Positions 35,812 through 46,469 of a DNA stretch of 61,735 nucleotides are shown piece after piece; the stretch's first letter is position 1, and every line of letters begins with the position of its first letter. A program made the translations under genes and the position numbers. Source of the DNA: Podaxis mareebaensis (taxonomy: Eukaryota > Basidiomycota > Agaricomycetes > Agaricales > Agaricaceae); assembly GCA_018524725.1 (NCBI GenBank), contig JAEUWP010000563.1:1-61735 (forward strand), read 5' to 3'. The notes under the pieces were generated by a model that saw only the letters and a program-made list of their open reading frames with translations, did not search any database and had not been told where the DNA came from.

Positions 35812-36263
35812 TCCGATGATGGTGAGGAGCAGTGAGAAGAGACAGTACTATGAAGTTATGGCGTATATAAATATGTTCGGACAGAATATGTACGAAATGT
35901 AACGATGATGCACATAAACAAGGGAAGGTTTCGATGGCACAGGATCTAATTGTTGGACGATGCTCCCCCCTAACATTGATCTTGACCAACTCTCTCTCGA
36001 GTCTCAATGTCCTCGGTGGCTTGATGGCCACGACCCGGTGGTTATCTATGACCGCCTACAACTGTAGATCCCATTTCAATGTCAGCACCCTTCAGTGTGC
36101 TCACCGTGACTCTTTCTGACTCGAACTCTGTCTTCGACAGACTCCATACAACCCCCTTTATACGCGGATCTCTTCCCGTCTCCCGACACCTGTCTTCTCA
36201 CTGCTACAAACTAGGACTGCCCAGCGATACGCGAAGGTGACAAGTCCTTGGAAACGATTCAAA
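35812..36263. other. Intergenic region, nothing recognised
   Basis: About 450 bp between the hydrolase and Tpt1 genes, both on plus. It must hold the Tpt1 promoter. No clear motif or gene was assigned. Confidence 0.5.
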
Positions 36264-37430
36264 ATGGCCGAACCCACACCACCTTGGAGTAGCACGCCGC
36301 CAAACACGAACCCAGGCTCGGATTCGCAGGCACAATCGGACCTGCAAATACAGAATCAACAACATCGGGAACGGAAACGACCTAAACAGAAACAAGAATC
36401 TCAGAAACAAGAGGGTAGTACCCGTGGTGGAACGGGTGGAAAACAGGGTACTAGGCGAGGTGAGGGTGTGCCAATGGGAAGTCAAAAACTTCGTGGATTG
36501 CAGAGAGATGCGCCGGAAGTAAGAGTTTCGAAGACACTTTCGTGGCTTTTGAGACATGGAGCTGTGTCGGAGGGGTTGGAGATGCGGGTGGATGGGTATG
36601 TAAAGGTTGATGATCTTGTGCGTATTTTTGCTCTTTCTCTTTACCCTACGATGAATAGCTCGTTGACTTGCAATGGATCTTTTTCGGGGCTTGGGATAGC
36701 TTAGGAATAACCGGCTACAACCTCTTGGTCTGACTTTGGATCGGTTGAAGGAGATCGTTAGTACCGATTTGAAACAGCGTTATACCCTGGTGTTTGAGCA
36801 GATTGACGGGACCACCATAGCTTACACCGCTGTGGAAGGTGAGGGTGAGGGAAAGGGCGTCTGGTTAATCAAGGCAAATCAAGGACATTCGCTGAAGGTG
36901 TGTTTCGCGTCGTCTCGACTCGACTCCTCACTTTCTTACTGACTATCTTGGTCAACTAGACTGTACAACTGGAGCTTAAGCCTATACTAAGCGCGTCGGA
37001 CATACCCTCGGGCCTGGCCGTACATGGAACGACGAATGACGCGTGGAAGACTATACAGAAAGAAGGATTATCAAAGATGAAGAGGAATCATATACACTTG
37101 GCGCAGGGTGTTGGTGGGGATAACGTTATCAGCGGTACGTTCTCCTCTTGTTTTTGTACCACATCGCCTGTATATAGCTAATGCAGACCCATTACAGGCA
37201 TGAGGAAGTCATCACAAATACTCATTTTCATCAACGTCCAAAAAGCCCTGAATGCGGGGATCAAATTCCATTTGTCCGATAATGGAGTCGTGTTGACGGA
37301 GGGTGATGAGAGAGGATACTTGAGCACTGAATTCTTTGATAGGGTTGAGATCGCTAAGACAAGGAAGGCAGTGGAGGGGTGGGAGGGAAGTGGGGAGAGA
37401 AAGAATGAGGATGTTGCGACAAATCTCTAA
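36264..37430 (+). CDS. TPT1: tRNA 2'-phosphotransferase (Tpt1/KptA family)
   Basis: Four exons (36264-36617, 36700-36897, 36960-37134, 37198-37430) give 319 residues. The enzyme removes the 2'-phosphate left at the tRNA splice junction, using NAD+. Core motifs: SKTLSWLLRHGA (R97, H98), VDGYVKVDDL, LRNNRL, IKANQGHSLK (H181), AVHGTTNDAW (H206), NHIHLAQG and GMRKSSQILIFI. The conserved Arg-His-Arg-Arg set can be placed in these blocks. Residues 1-80 are a Gln/Lys/Gly-rich extension absent from bacterial KptA and probably disordered. It is the last gene of the CpG-rich island: CpG-poor transposon sequence begins within a few hundred bases of its stop. Confidence 0.95.
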
Positions 37431-38573
37431 ATCTTAGTGATTGTCGAGCTTTCCTCGTTCGACTGCAAGATTTTCTGGTGTCAGTTTATACAGCGAATTC
37501 GCTAGTCCTAAAATCAAAGTGAACACAGCATCCAAGCGAAATTTCAAATTGTCGGGCTATTAGACACTTTGAAAACCAGTACAGATGAGAATTCCCAAAC
37601 TGATGCTCTGATCAATTGGCTCCACTGTGTGTCAAGGTCACTACTTCATGACTACATGATAAATGTTAATTCATGACCATTGACACCATGAGCAGCATCA
37701 CCTATGTACCTCCGTCCGCTTTTTTGCCATGGTACGGGACACCTAAACACTGCTACTTTCGTGTAGTGGCAATCTCAGAGGGGATGCACTTCTGAAATCA
37801 AAATAAAATATAAAATAAAATAAAATGAATAATTGCCTGACTTTTGAGGCCAGAAATCACTGGTACAGGAGGTTGTTCTCCAATGGTTGGATGCTTTCAG
37901 GACTGTCTCTCTGCATAGTACAGTTTACAGGTTCAGGTGTTTACTTGCAAATACAGGTCCCATTGACATTCTTCTAGGGAATGTTACCACAATAATATAT
38001 TCAATGGATAAGATTAGATTGTACTGGATTTGGAAATACATTCCTTATTTAGAGCATGATTGTAAGCTGGCCATTATGAAGCAGATCCAAACAAAAATCT
38101 GAAAAGTGGCAACAGCTAGCAAATGTTAGTCAGCCCCCATCACTCCCAGGCCTCCCTATCACTCTCAGGCCTGTTGTCATATTTTAAAGAGCAGACCTTT
38201 AGACACCTTTTGAAAACCTGGACAAATGGACTCTTGACAGACAGAATCCACCTTAAATAAGATAAAAAGCCAGAGGCTCCAGTCCCATCTCTGGTCATAC
38301 CACCAAGGGTAACATCTATTTTTAGACTAACTGCTTTGTCAGCATTTCTGATGCCATTCCAGTGAATTTTCTTCACATCATCAACATTACCCAATACACT
38401 CTCACTGCTCCTCCACAATGCATTTAATCCTAATTCTGCTAATACTCATGTAAAGCAGTCAAACTGTGTATGTCAATTATCTTGTCAACTTTGAAGATAT
38501 TGCACATGTGCACATCATAGACAAAATCATGTTGGAGAGATTGTAGGCTGTTACAAAAGGTATTAAGACCCAT
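37431..38573. other. CpG-depleted sequence, unclassified
   Basis: From about 37.5 kb the sequence becomes very poor in CG and rich in TG and CA, like the elements to the right. Short frames exist (37887-38102 on plus, 38140-38418 on minus) but no domain was recognised. It includes a small AAAATAAAAT-type repeat at about 37800-37825. It is probably degraded transposon DNA adjoining the gag remnant. Confidence 0.45.
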
Positions 38574-39524
38574 CTATGACAGCTCTTGCTGATCCCATCT
38601 ATCAAGGCACCATGTTAGAATCCACAGGTGATCCTCCTGCATATATTTCCTTAATCTGCCAAGCCAACTAACCTTATACCCAGGTTGATAGAGGCTAGAG
38701 TCCAGATGATGGGTCAATGTAGTAGAGCATAAATATGATGGCATTGTGGTCAGTAGGGAATTTATGCTAGTTGGCAATAATATACAGGGCACACTGCTGC
38801 TTCCATACCAAGTATTTGCAGGGGTCACCATCATAGAGCAGTGGAGCTTCATACTTGGGGGTGGAAGAGGTGGCAGGTATTTGTACTTGTTGGGTAAACC
38901 AAAGCCTGGGGGCAGTGCTCCTGGTGGGTTTGGGAGGTTCAGTCCTGGAGGTCCTTATGGGTTAGACAGGGGTCATTGAGATTGAGGTTGTCTAGCAGGT
39001 GGGTTAGGACTTTCTGTTTGCAGAGGGTTTGTCACTTGAGGTGCTCCAGTCTGACTTGGATTTCCCTGATTTGATTGTAGAATTCCTGTAGCTTGCTGTC
39101 CAATATTTGCAGGATTGGTGAAGAGTGGCTATTGGAAGAATCTTTGATTTGAGGAAACAACATTACTTCCAAAGGTGAAGGTTGCTGCCTGATTGACTGG
39201 TACTGTGGAGTCTGTTCAAGGAATGGGGTATGCAGGTTGCTGTGGGAGTTGTTGTGGACTAATGTGTTGTGGTGGTTGTTGGTAGTACAGTGGGGGAATT
39301 GATCCTGTGCTAGGGGATCAAGGGTATTGTTGTACAGATTGTACTGTAGCTGGAGGAATAGTGATGGTGGTCAATATTGGCTGTCTTCTTTCTCTACCTG
39401 CTTCTCTTGTTCTAAGAGTGGCAAGAGGGTCCCAGGATGCAATTTCAGAGGTTTCAAAAGACTGAGTTCTTTGCAGTAGTGATCTTGTTCTGTGCAGAGA
39501 TACAATTGGCAATCTGGGTGATTG
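38574..39524 (-). pseudogene. Degenerate retroelement gag remnant
   Basis: On minus, a coiled-coil-like segment (ILDSKLQEFYNQIREIQVRL, about 39080-39140) is followed by a Pro/Gln-rich region and then YEAPLLYDGDPCKYLVWKQQ (about 38785-38850). The YDGDP-x-K-x-x-x-W block is typical of Ty3/Gypsy-type gag capsids in fungi. Many stops interrupt it, several TGA or TAG. It ends where the old LINE poly-T begins. No LTR was identified for it. Confidence 0.55.
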
Positions 39525-39624
39525 AGATTTTTTTTTTTAAATCAACATTTATTGCAATAGGCTGGCTACTACAAACAGGTAGTGATAGCAGTCCCAAGTA
39601 CCAAAACCTAAGAGAAGCAGAGAG

Positions 39625-39675
39625 AGAAACAGGAAAAGAAAAGAAAAGAAAAGAAAGAAAGAAAGAGAAGAGGAG
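39625..39675 (+). repeat. AAAAG/AAAG microsatellite in the LINE 3' region
   Basis: Purine-rich short repeats (AAAAGAAAAG, then AAAGAAAG) lie about 90-140 bp inside the LINE 3' end. The young LINE copy has the pyrimidine equivalent near 44420-44470, so the tract belongs to the family, not to the site. Confidence 0.75.
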
Positions 39676-41860
39676 GGGAGTAAGGGAGCTAGCAATGAGA
39701 CAACCAACACAGAATATAGAGAGAACAATCAAGAGAAGATAAATGAAAATGAAGAGGAATAGGGAAGAGGGTGCTAGCTATGAGGCAAGTGTAAATACAA
39801 GGAGAAGAGAGGAAAAGACCTTTTTAATGAATGTCCAGAGTGCCATGTAGTACAAGCCTCTCTCATTGAGTAAGCTGTTGAGTATTGTAGTCCTCAAATG
39901 TGACTGGTCCTTGGATCTGGTCAGTGAAGGAGAATGCTGCTCAGTTTTTGCAAAGGAACTCAATAAGCCAGTAGATATTGGAATGAATACCTATAGAGTG
40001 GTAGTAAAGGGGACAATAGTGTATAATGTGGTCCCATGTTTCAAGTTCCTCACTACATGGGCAGGAGGTAATGTAGCACCCTGGGAAGAAGTGCTGATGG
40101 AAGAATCCAATAGGGGCATAGTCAGTCACACAGTGGGTGAAGTACACACATAGGTTGGGGTCAGCACTAAGGCCTGATGAGAGCCAAGTACTGTCTTTGG
40201 TGTATTTGAGTTCCAATTGCTGGTCCATAGGGTTGGTGAGTGGAAGCCAGTTATGACCTCAGTATTTAGGAACATTCATCTTTTGTCTTCAGAATGCAAG
40301 ACATTTATTGGTGTAGTGGTTGTAAACATAACCAATAGAGGTACAGAAGGAGAGCTGTGGATTGTTGGGCATGTGCAATGATTTAGTGAGGTTGTGCACT
40401 TGGAAGTGAATTGACTATTTCTCAGAGGAAGGAACTGACTAGAAGTGGATGTTGTTGAGGGGGAAGGAGGACAACCACTCTTGGAGGAGAGGGGCAACTG
40501 CAAGAGTGTCTTTATGAGCACTGTGAGGGCTATAGTTAAAGAGAAATTTCACAGAAGAGATAGAGTCTGTGAAAAATGAAATAGAGGAACAATTTTGAGA
40601 TATAGCAAGAGAAATAGAGGAAAAGAGACTGAGGTGAATAGTATAAGATTCTGAATCAGAAGAAGTGACTTCCCTATAGGGACAGACAGAAGAAGAAAGA
40701 ATATCAGAAGGAGATGAGTTAAAGACAAGAAAAGCAGATGTAGCCAAAAGATGAGGATTATTGGGAACAGAACTATTAGAAGAAACTATTAATAAAACAG
40801 GAGAAGAGAAAGAAGAATCCCTAGCTACATTGAGAGAGGATATAGTGAGCTTTTATGTTGTTGTCAGTGGGGGTAGAACATTGATGGAAGTGTATTTGGG
40901 CATCAAAGTGATCAACTAGATGCTGACCAGGTTTGGTGCTGGGGTGAAGGTGGTTAAATCAATCCATGATGAGTTGAGCATCAGAGATGAAATCTAATGC
41001 CATGGATCAATTTTTGGTATGTTGGACATCAAGGCAGTTGACATCTTGTGTGAGGAGTTTAAGGGGATGGGAAGAAGAGAGGGTTTGGAAGCAGAGGGAG
41101 CAGTATTTAGCAAGCTTGAAGAGGTGGAGCTGGATAGGGATGAGACTGGCAATGGCCTTGACTCCTCCAGTGGGTGTTATGCAAAATGCACCAGTGATCC
41201 AAAGAGCAGCTGACCATTGCATTTGTTGAAGTTGTTTAACAAGGCTATGATAATGACTATTGCAGTTAAACCATAATTGAAACCCATATATGGCTATTAG
41301 GACCACATATGAGTGGTAGAGAAGACACTTGTAGAGGGGGGAGAGGCCACAAATGGAGTTGCCTAGTAGGTGCATACACTTGACAGTGGATAGTGCCTTG
41401 GTGGATCAGTATCAGATGTGTTCTTTGAAAGAAAGCACTTAATTGAAGTAAAAGCCCAAGTACCTTAGAAAGCACTTGGATTTGAAGATAAGTTCACCAT
41501 CAACTAGATGGTTAATGACAATGTTGGGGTTGGGTTCCATCCAAGGGTAGTTTGAGAAGTGGAAGACCTCAGTCTTGTTGTGTTCAAGAGTGAGGCCCAT
41601 AGATGTCAGTATGCATTCACAGTCCAGGTATACAGAAGATAGTAATTTACAATTGGTGTGAAAAGAGTCTGATTGAATGACAACAAGACTGCCATCAACA
41701 AAAGAGAGAAGTTTACAGTGAGCATCACTAGAAAACTTGTGAATGAAGGAAGATAAATATAAAGTGGTCAAAATAGGGGATAAAGCTAATCCTTGACCTA
41801 CACCTACAGAAGCTGGAAATGGGGGAGATAGATCATTGTTTCAAGAATAGGTGGTAAAGC

Positions 41861-41876
41861 AATTAATGAGATAGTC
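41861..41876 (+). repeat. Target-site duplication, left copy
   Basis: AATTAATGAGATAGTC is identical to the right copy over the 14 bp TTAATGAGATAGTC. The two A at its left are ambiguous, because the young LINE poly-A precedes the right copy. Confidence 0.93.
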
Positions 41877-44569
41877 ACCCCATTACTCGACACCTAAAAT
41901 GTTTCGACCAATCGTCCTCCTTAACACCCTAGGTAAACTTATTGAGAAGATGATCTCTAATCGTCTTCAATTCGAATCCACACAATTCGACTTGGTTCAC
42001 CCTTTGCAATTTGGGGGCATCATCCACCGTTCCACTGAAGATGCGGGAGTCTTCGTCACTCATATGGTCCGTACTGGATGGAAAAAGAACTTGAAAACGA
42101 GCGTCCTCGCTTTTGATGTCGCTCAATTCTTTCCTTCTATTAATCACTCTCTTTTAATCGAGACTCTTAAAAGACATGGTTTTAACCCAGCCATAGTTTC
42201 ATTCTTTTCAGACTATTTAGTCAATCGTTTCACTAAGTACTCTTGGAACAATGACACTTCTCCCCTTTTCCCTGCTTCTGTAGGCGTAGGACAAGGCTCC
42301 GCTCTTTCCCCTATTCTCACTGCTCTCTATCTCTCACCTTTCATTCATAAATTCTCAAATGATGCTCGGTGTAAATTACTCTCTTTTGTAGACGATGGCC
42401 TCATTATCGTTCAATCTGACTCTTTTCATAGAAACTGTAATTTACTCGCCTCCGTATATCTTAGTTGCAAACAATTACTAACCTCAATGGGTCTCACTCT
42501 TGAACATGACAAGACCGAGGCTTTTCATTTTTCCAACCGCCCCTGGGCGGAACCCGACCCTCACATTATTATCGATCATCCCACAGATGGTCATCTCATC
42601 TTCACCCCAAAACGACATCTCAGATACCTGGGATTTTACTTCGATCGGGCTCTCACTTTCAAAGAACATGTCCGACACTGCTCTACAAAAGCGCTCTCTA
42701 CAGTCAAGTGCATGCGCCTTCTCGGCAATTCCATCCGGGGCCTTTCCCCACTTCACAAGCGCCTCCTCTACAGGTCTTGTGTCGTCCCTATAGCCATATA
42801 CGGTTTCCGTCTGTGGTTCAATCGCAATGGCCGATACAAAGGCCTCATTAAACAACTCCAACAAATGCAACGGTCTGCAGCCCTCTGGATCACTGGTGCA
42901 TTTCGTACAACACCCACGGGTGGAATCGAAGCTATCGCTGGCCTCATCCCCATCCAACTACATCTATTCAAACTCGCCAAGCGATGCTCCCTCCGCTTCC
43001 AAACCCTTCCCCCCTCCCATCCCCTCAAAATCCTCACACGCGATGTTGACCCTCTTGACGCGCGCTCTACCAAAATCAGGTCCACGGCGTTAGACTTTGT
43101 GTCTGACGCTCAATTAGTCTCGGACCGGTTCAACCGTCTTCACCCTAGCGCCAAACCAGGCCAACGTCTCGTCGACCATTTTGAATCTCAAATTCATTTC
43201 CATCAATGTCCCACCCCTGTTGATAACAATGTAAAGGCTCGTTATATACAATCTCTAAATGTAGCTAGGGACTCTTCTTTTTCTTCTCCTGTCTCTCTAG
43301 TCGTTTCTTCTGATGGCTCGGTTCCTCTCAATCCTCGGCTTTCTGCCACTTCTGCATATTTAGTTTTCGGATCTTCCGCTTCTGACATTCTTTCCTCATC
43401 TGTCCGCCCCTGTGGGGAAGTAATCTCTTCTGATTCCGAATCGTACGCTATCCGTCTTGGCCTTTTTTCCTCTATCTCTATTGCCATCTCTCGTGGCTTC
43501 TCTTCCATATGCTTCTTTACCGATTCTATTTCTTCCGCAAAATTACTTTTTAATTATGGTCCTCATAGTGCCCACAAGGATGCTCTAGCTGTCATCCCTC
43601 TCCTCCGAGAATGGCTATCCTCTTCTCCCCTCAATAATGTCCATTTCTGGTCGGTCCCTTCTGCTGAAAAATGGTCGGTCCACTTCCAAGCACACAACCT
43701 CGCCAAGTCGTTGCGCATTCCTAACAACCCACGGTTCCCTATCCGCACCTCCCTAGGATACGTTCGCAATCATTACACCACCAAATGCCTCGCCCTCTGG
43801 AGGCAAAAGTTGAACGTTCCAAAACATCGGGGTCATAATTGGCTCCCCCTCACCAATTCCGCGGATCAACCCTTGGAACCCAAATACACCAACGGCGGCA
43901 CCTGGCTATCTTCAGGCCTTGGGGCTGACCCAAATTTATGCGCACGCTTCACTCGCTGTGTAACCGACCACGCGCCTATCAGCGCCTTTAGACAGCGCTT
44001 TTTCCCAGGACGCTACATCACCTCCTGCCCATGTGGCGAGGAACTCGAGACACGGGACCATATCATTCACCACTGTCCCCTTTACCACCGGCCATATGGT
44101 ATTCGTACAAATATCCATTGGCTCATCTCGTTCCTCCGCGAAAACCCGGCAGCATTCTCCTTCGCTGATCAGATACAAGGACCAATCACCTTTGAGGACT
44201 ACAATACCCGACGGCTTTCTCGACGAGAAAGGTTGGCTCTACATGGTGCTCCTGATGTCCACTAAAGGGTCTTTTCCCTTCCCACTTATTCCAATTACGC
44301 TTGCCTCTAGCTAGCTCCCTACTCCCTCCATCTCTTCATCTTCGTCTCTTTTCTCTCTCTTTGTTTGAATTGCTGTACACTATATCTCGTGTTGGTTGTC
44401 TCTCGCTAGCTCCCTCACTCCCCTCTCTCTTCTCTTTCTTTCTCTCTTTTCTCTTTGTTTCTTTCTCGTGTTTGTAGGTTTCGGTTCTTGGGACTGCTAT
44501 CGCGCACCCGTTTGTAGTAGCTAGTCTATTGCAATAAATGTTGATTTAAAAAAAAAAAAAAAAAAAAAA
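41877..44569 (+). mobile_element. Young 5'-truncated LINE copy nested in the old copy, antisense
   Basis: A CpG-rich segment begins abruptly inside the RT and ends in a poly-A of about 21 nt (44548-44569). It is flanked by a 14-16 bp target duplication, (AA)TTAATGAGATAGTC at 41861-41876 and 44570-44583, as target-primed reverse transcription produces. The host sequence on both sides is an old copy of the same family in the opposite orientation. The segment keeps CpG sites that the old copy has lost. Truncation at the 5' end means it lacks ORF1 and endonuclease, so it cannot move by itself. Confidence 0.96.
41899..44265 (+). CDS. LINE reverse transcriptase-RNase H, 5'-truncated but open
   Basis: An uninterrupted 788-codon frame. 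The reading frame is already open upstream (HYSTPK before Met), so the Met is internal to the original ORF2. The RT holds FRPIVLLNTLGKLIEKMI, AFDVAQFFPSINHSL, GVGQGSALSPIL and the catalytic FVDD at 42385-42396 (residue 163). RNase H is near residues 475-570: VVSSDGS, SDSESYAIRLG and FFTDSISSAK give the acidic residues. The C-terminus has CPCGEELETRDHIIHHC, a zinc-binding block. With the endonuclease and ORF1 missing, any product would not support autonomous movement. Intact coding shows the insertion is recent. Expression would depend on a chance promoter. Confidence 0.9.
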   Translation: MFRPIVLLNTLGKLIEKMISNRLQFESTQFDLVHPLQFGGIIHRSTEDAGVFVTHMVRTGWKKNLKTSVLAFDVAQFFPSINHSLLIETLKRHGFNPAIVSFFSDYLVNRFTKYSWNNDTSPLFPASVGVGQGSALSPILTALYLSPFIHKFSNDARCKLLSFVDDGLIIVQSDSFHRNCNLLASVYLSCKQLLTSMGLTLEHDKTEAFHFSNRPWAEPDPHIIIDHPTDGHLIFTPKRHLRYLGFYFDRALTFKEHVRHCSTKALSTVKCMRLLGNSIRGLSPLHKRLLYRSCVVPIAIYGFRLWFNRNGRYKGLIKQLQQMQRSAALWITGAFRTTPTGGIEAIAGLIPIQLHLFKLAKRCSLRFQTLPPSHPLKILTRDVDPLDARSTKIRSTALDFVSDAQLVSDRFNRLHPSAKPGQRLVDHFESQIHFHQCPTPVDNNVKARYIQSLNVARDSSFSSPVSLVVSSDGSVPLNPRLSATSAYLVFGSSASDILSSSVRPCGEVISSDSESYAIRLGLFSSISIAISRGFSSICFFTDSISSAKLLFNYGPHSAHKDALAVIPLLREWLSSSPLNNVHFWSVPSAEKWSVHFQAHNLAKSLRIPNNPRFPIRTSLGYVRNHYTTKCLALWRQKLNVPKHRGHNWLPLTNSADQPLEPKYTNGGTWLSSGLGADPNLCARFTRCVTDHAPISAFRQRFFPGRYITSCPCGEELETRDHIIHHCPLYHRPYGIRTNIHWLISFLRENPAAFSFADQIQGPITFEDYNTRRLSRRERLALHGAPDVH

Positions 44570-44583
44570 TTAATGAGATAGTC
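44570..44583 (+). repeat. Target-site duplication, right copy
   Basis: TTAATGAGATAGTC directly follows the young LINE poly-A. Past it the old LINE resumes with TGTGAAGAAAG, in the same RT codons that break off before 41861. Confidence 0.93.
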
Positions 44584-45378
44584 TGTGAAGAAAGAAACTA
44601 TTGAAGAATGAAAACTGTGTCTTTTGAGAATCTTGATCAAAAGAGAGTGGTTAATAGAAGGAAAGAATTGAGTGATGTCAAAGGCAAGGACACTTGTTTT
44701 GAGGCTTTTCTTCCAACCTGATCTGACCAAGTGAGTAATGAAAACACCAGTGTCTTCAGTGGAGCAATGGATGATGCCACTAAATTGTAGAGGATGAACT
44801 AAGTTGAATTGCACTGCTTTGAATTGTAGGCAGTTGGGGATCATCTTCTTGATGAGCTTTCCAAGCATGTTGAGTAGAACTATAGGGTGGAACATTTTCA
44901 GAGTGGGATAATGAGGTTTGTTCAGCTTCAAGATGATAACCAATGTTGACCTCTTGAAATATTCCAGCCATGTATGCAGCCTGATGCATTCAGAAGCAAA
45001 TTGTGTGAAATTTGATTTAATGGCATCATCAGACATGAGGTGTTTGACATGGGCCCATAATAGATGGTCTGGACCTAGAGCAGAGGAGTTGGTACACAGT
45101 AGTAGAGCATCTGTGAGTTCCCTAATTGAGAAAGGAGGCCATGATTGTTCCTTTTGGTCTGAAGCAAAGTTGGCTGTATTGAGTTTAACAGGATGTTTAG
45201 ATGCTGAGTTATAGGTTTCATTGAGTGCTTTCCATAAGCTCTCTAGTTCATTGCAAGGTTGTCCTTTGTGCAGGATGGATTGGGAAGGGGGAAGGTTGTG
45301 TTTCTTTACCCAAGACATTAAGTCCCATGGGCATCATTTCCTTTTAGAAATCTCAAGAATTTTATTGTCAAAGAAGGC

Positions 45379-46428
45379 TCATTTGGCTCTCCTTGTAGCA
45401 CATCTGAAATTTGTCCAATTTCTCTTAGTCTTGTGCACATTGAACATGTGAAGACTGTCTGAGCACTGGTTATTCCACCAAGGTTTCAAGTAATGGCATA
45501 TCTCAACTTTGATAGCATTGGCATTCCATTCTTCTGTGACAATGGTGTAAATGGAAGATGTGTATCTATTGATGTCATCTGAGGATTTAAATATGGTAGG
45601 AATAAATTTGATGTACTGAGTGCAGTTGTATAGGAAGACAGCTTCTTCTTTTGAGTCTTTGGGAATGGTGCATTTGGTGACAATGGGGTGAGCAGTCAAT
45701 GGGAAAGGAATGCATGTAAAAAGTGGGACATGATCAGACTTGCATCTCTAATCATGTTCATAAGAATGAGTGAGAGCTGGGAGATCTTCCAGAGAAACAG
45801 CAAACATGAGATCAATGATAGTTTCTGACTTGGCATTGTCATTAGGAAAGTGAGTGAATGAAAAGTTTAGTAGGGAGGACTGAGTGAGTCTGAATGTATC
45901 CATGATGTCAGATAACAAGTCAGCCCATGCCAAGTTGTATGTAGCATTAGAATCCCAGTCTAGCAATCTCATATTGAAATCTCCACCTGCATAACAAATG
46001 TTGTTGGAAAGAAAGGGGATTTGTGATTCTAGATAGTCTATGGAAGACAAGTCTTGGGATTTGAAGTAACAATTAAGAAAGTATTGTTTACTCAGTATAG
46101 AGAGTGAAAATAGTTGAAAGTCAGTAGAAGAAATAATGTTCAGATGGATAATAGGGTTAAGAGAGTGAAGAGAACTATGTATGCATGTAAGTACTCTTGG
46201 TTTAGAAATAGATTGGTCATGAAGAAGAAGCCAATCTCTGTGAATAGGCAGACCTTCCATTGGTTCTCCATCAGAGATTGAAGTAGAAGGGGCATTTCTT
46301 ATAAAGTTGAAAGGAGGTTCTTGAAGACATAAGATATGAACATTTTTAAGTAGAGGAGAATTTAAAAGAAATTCTGTAGTCTGCCATGAATGTTGTACAT
46401 TAAAAGAACAAATCAAAATGTCATCCAT
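45379..46428 (-). pseudogene. Old LINE endonuclease domain remnant
   Basis: On minus, ILICSFNVQHSW carries the catalytic-site Asn block of exonuclease III-type endonucleases, HILCLQEPP the Glu block, and YAGGDFNMRLLDWDS the GDFN block. A second piece (45699-45379) continues towards RT. A TAG near 45750 separates the pieces. In living copies this enzyme nicks the target to prime reverse transcription. Confidence 0.82.
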
Positions 46429-46469
46429 AGAAAAACATTGTTATTATAGAAATGTTCAAACATTAATGG

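Larger units (their letters stand above)
40276..45318 (-). pseudogene. Old LINE RT and RNase H remnants, split by the nested LINE
   Basis: The RT 5' half lies at 45318-44584 (KMFHPIVLLNMLGKLIKKMI, FDITQFFPSINHSLLIK). The rest lies below 41861 (GVGQGLALSPIL, MHLLGNSICGLSPLYK, LWITGAFCITPTGG). RNase H is at about 40850-40440 (TSSDSESYTI, ISFFTDSISSVKFLF). The C-terminal block SCPCSEELETWDHIIHYC is near 40070. Each part matches the young ORF at 41899-44265, with changes mainly of C-to-T and G-to-A type. The frames are broken, so no product is expected. Confidence 0.85.
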
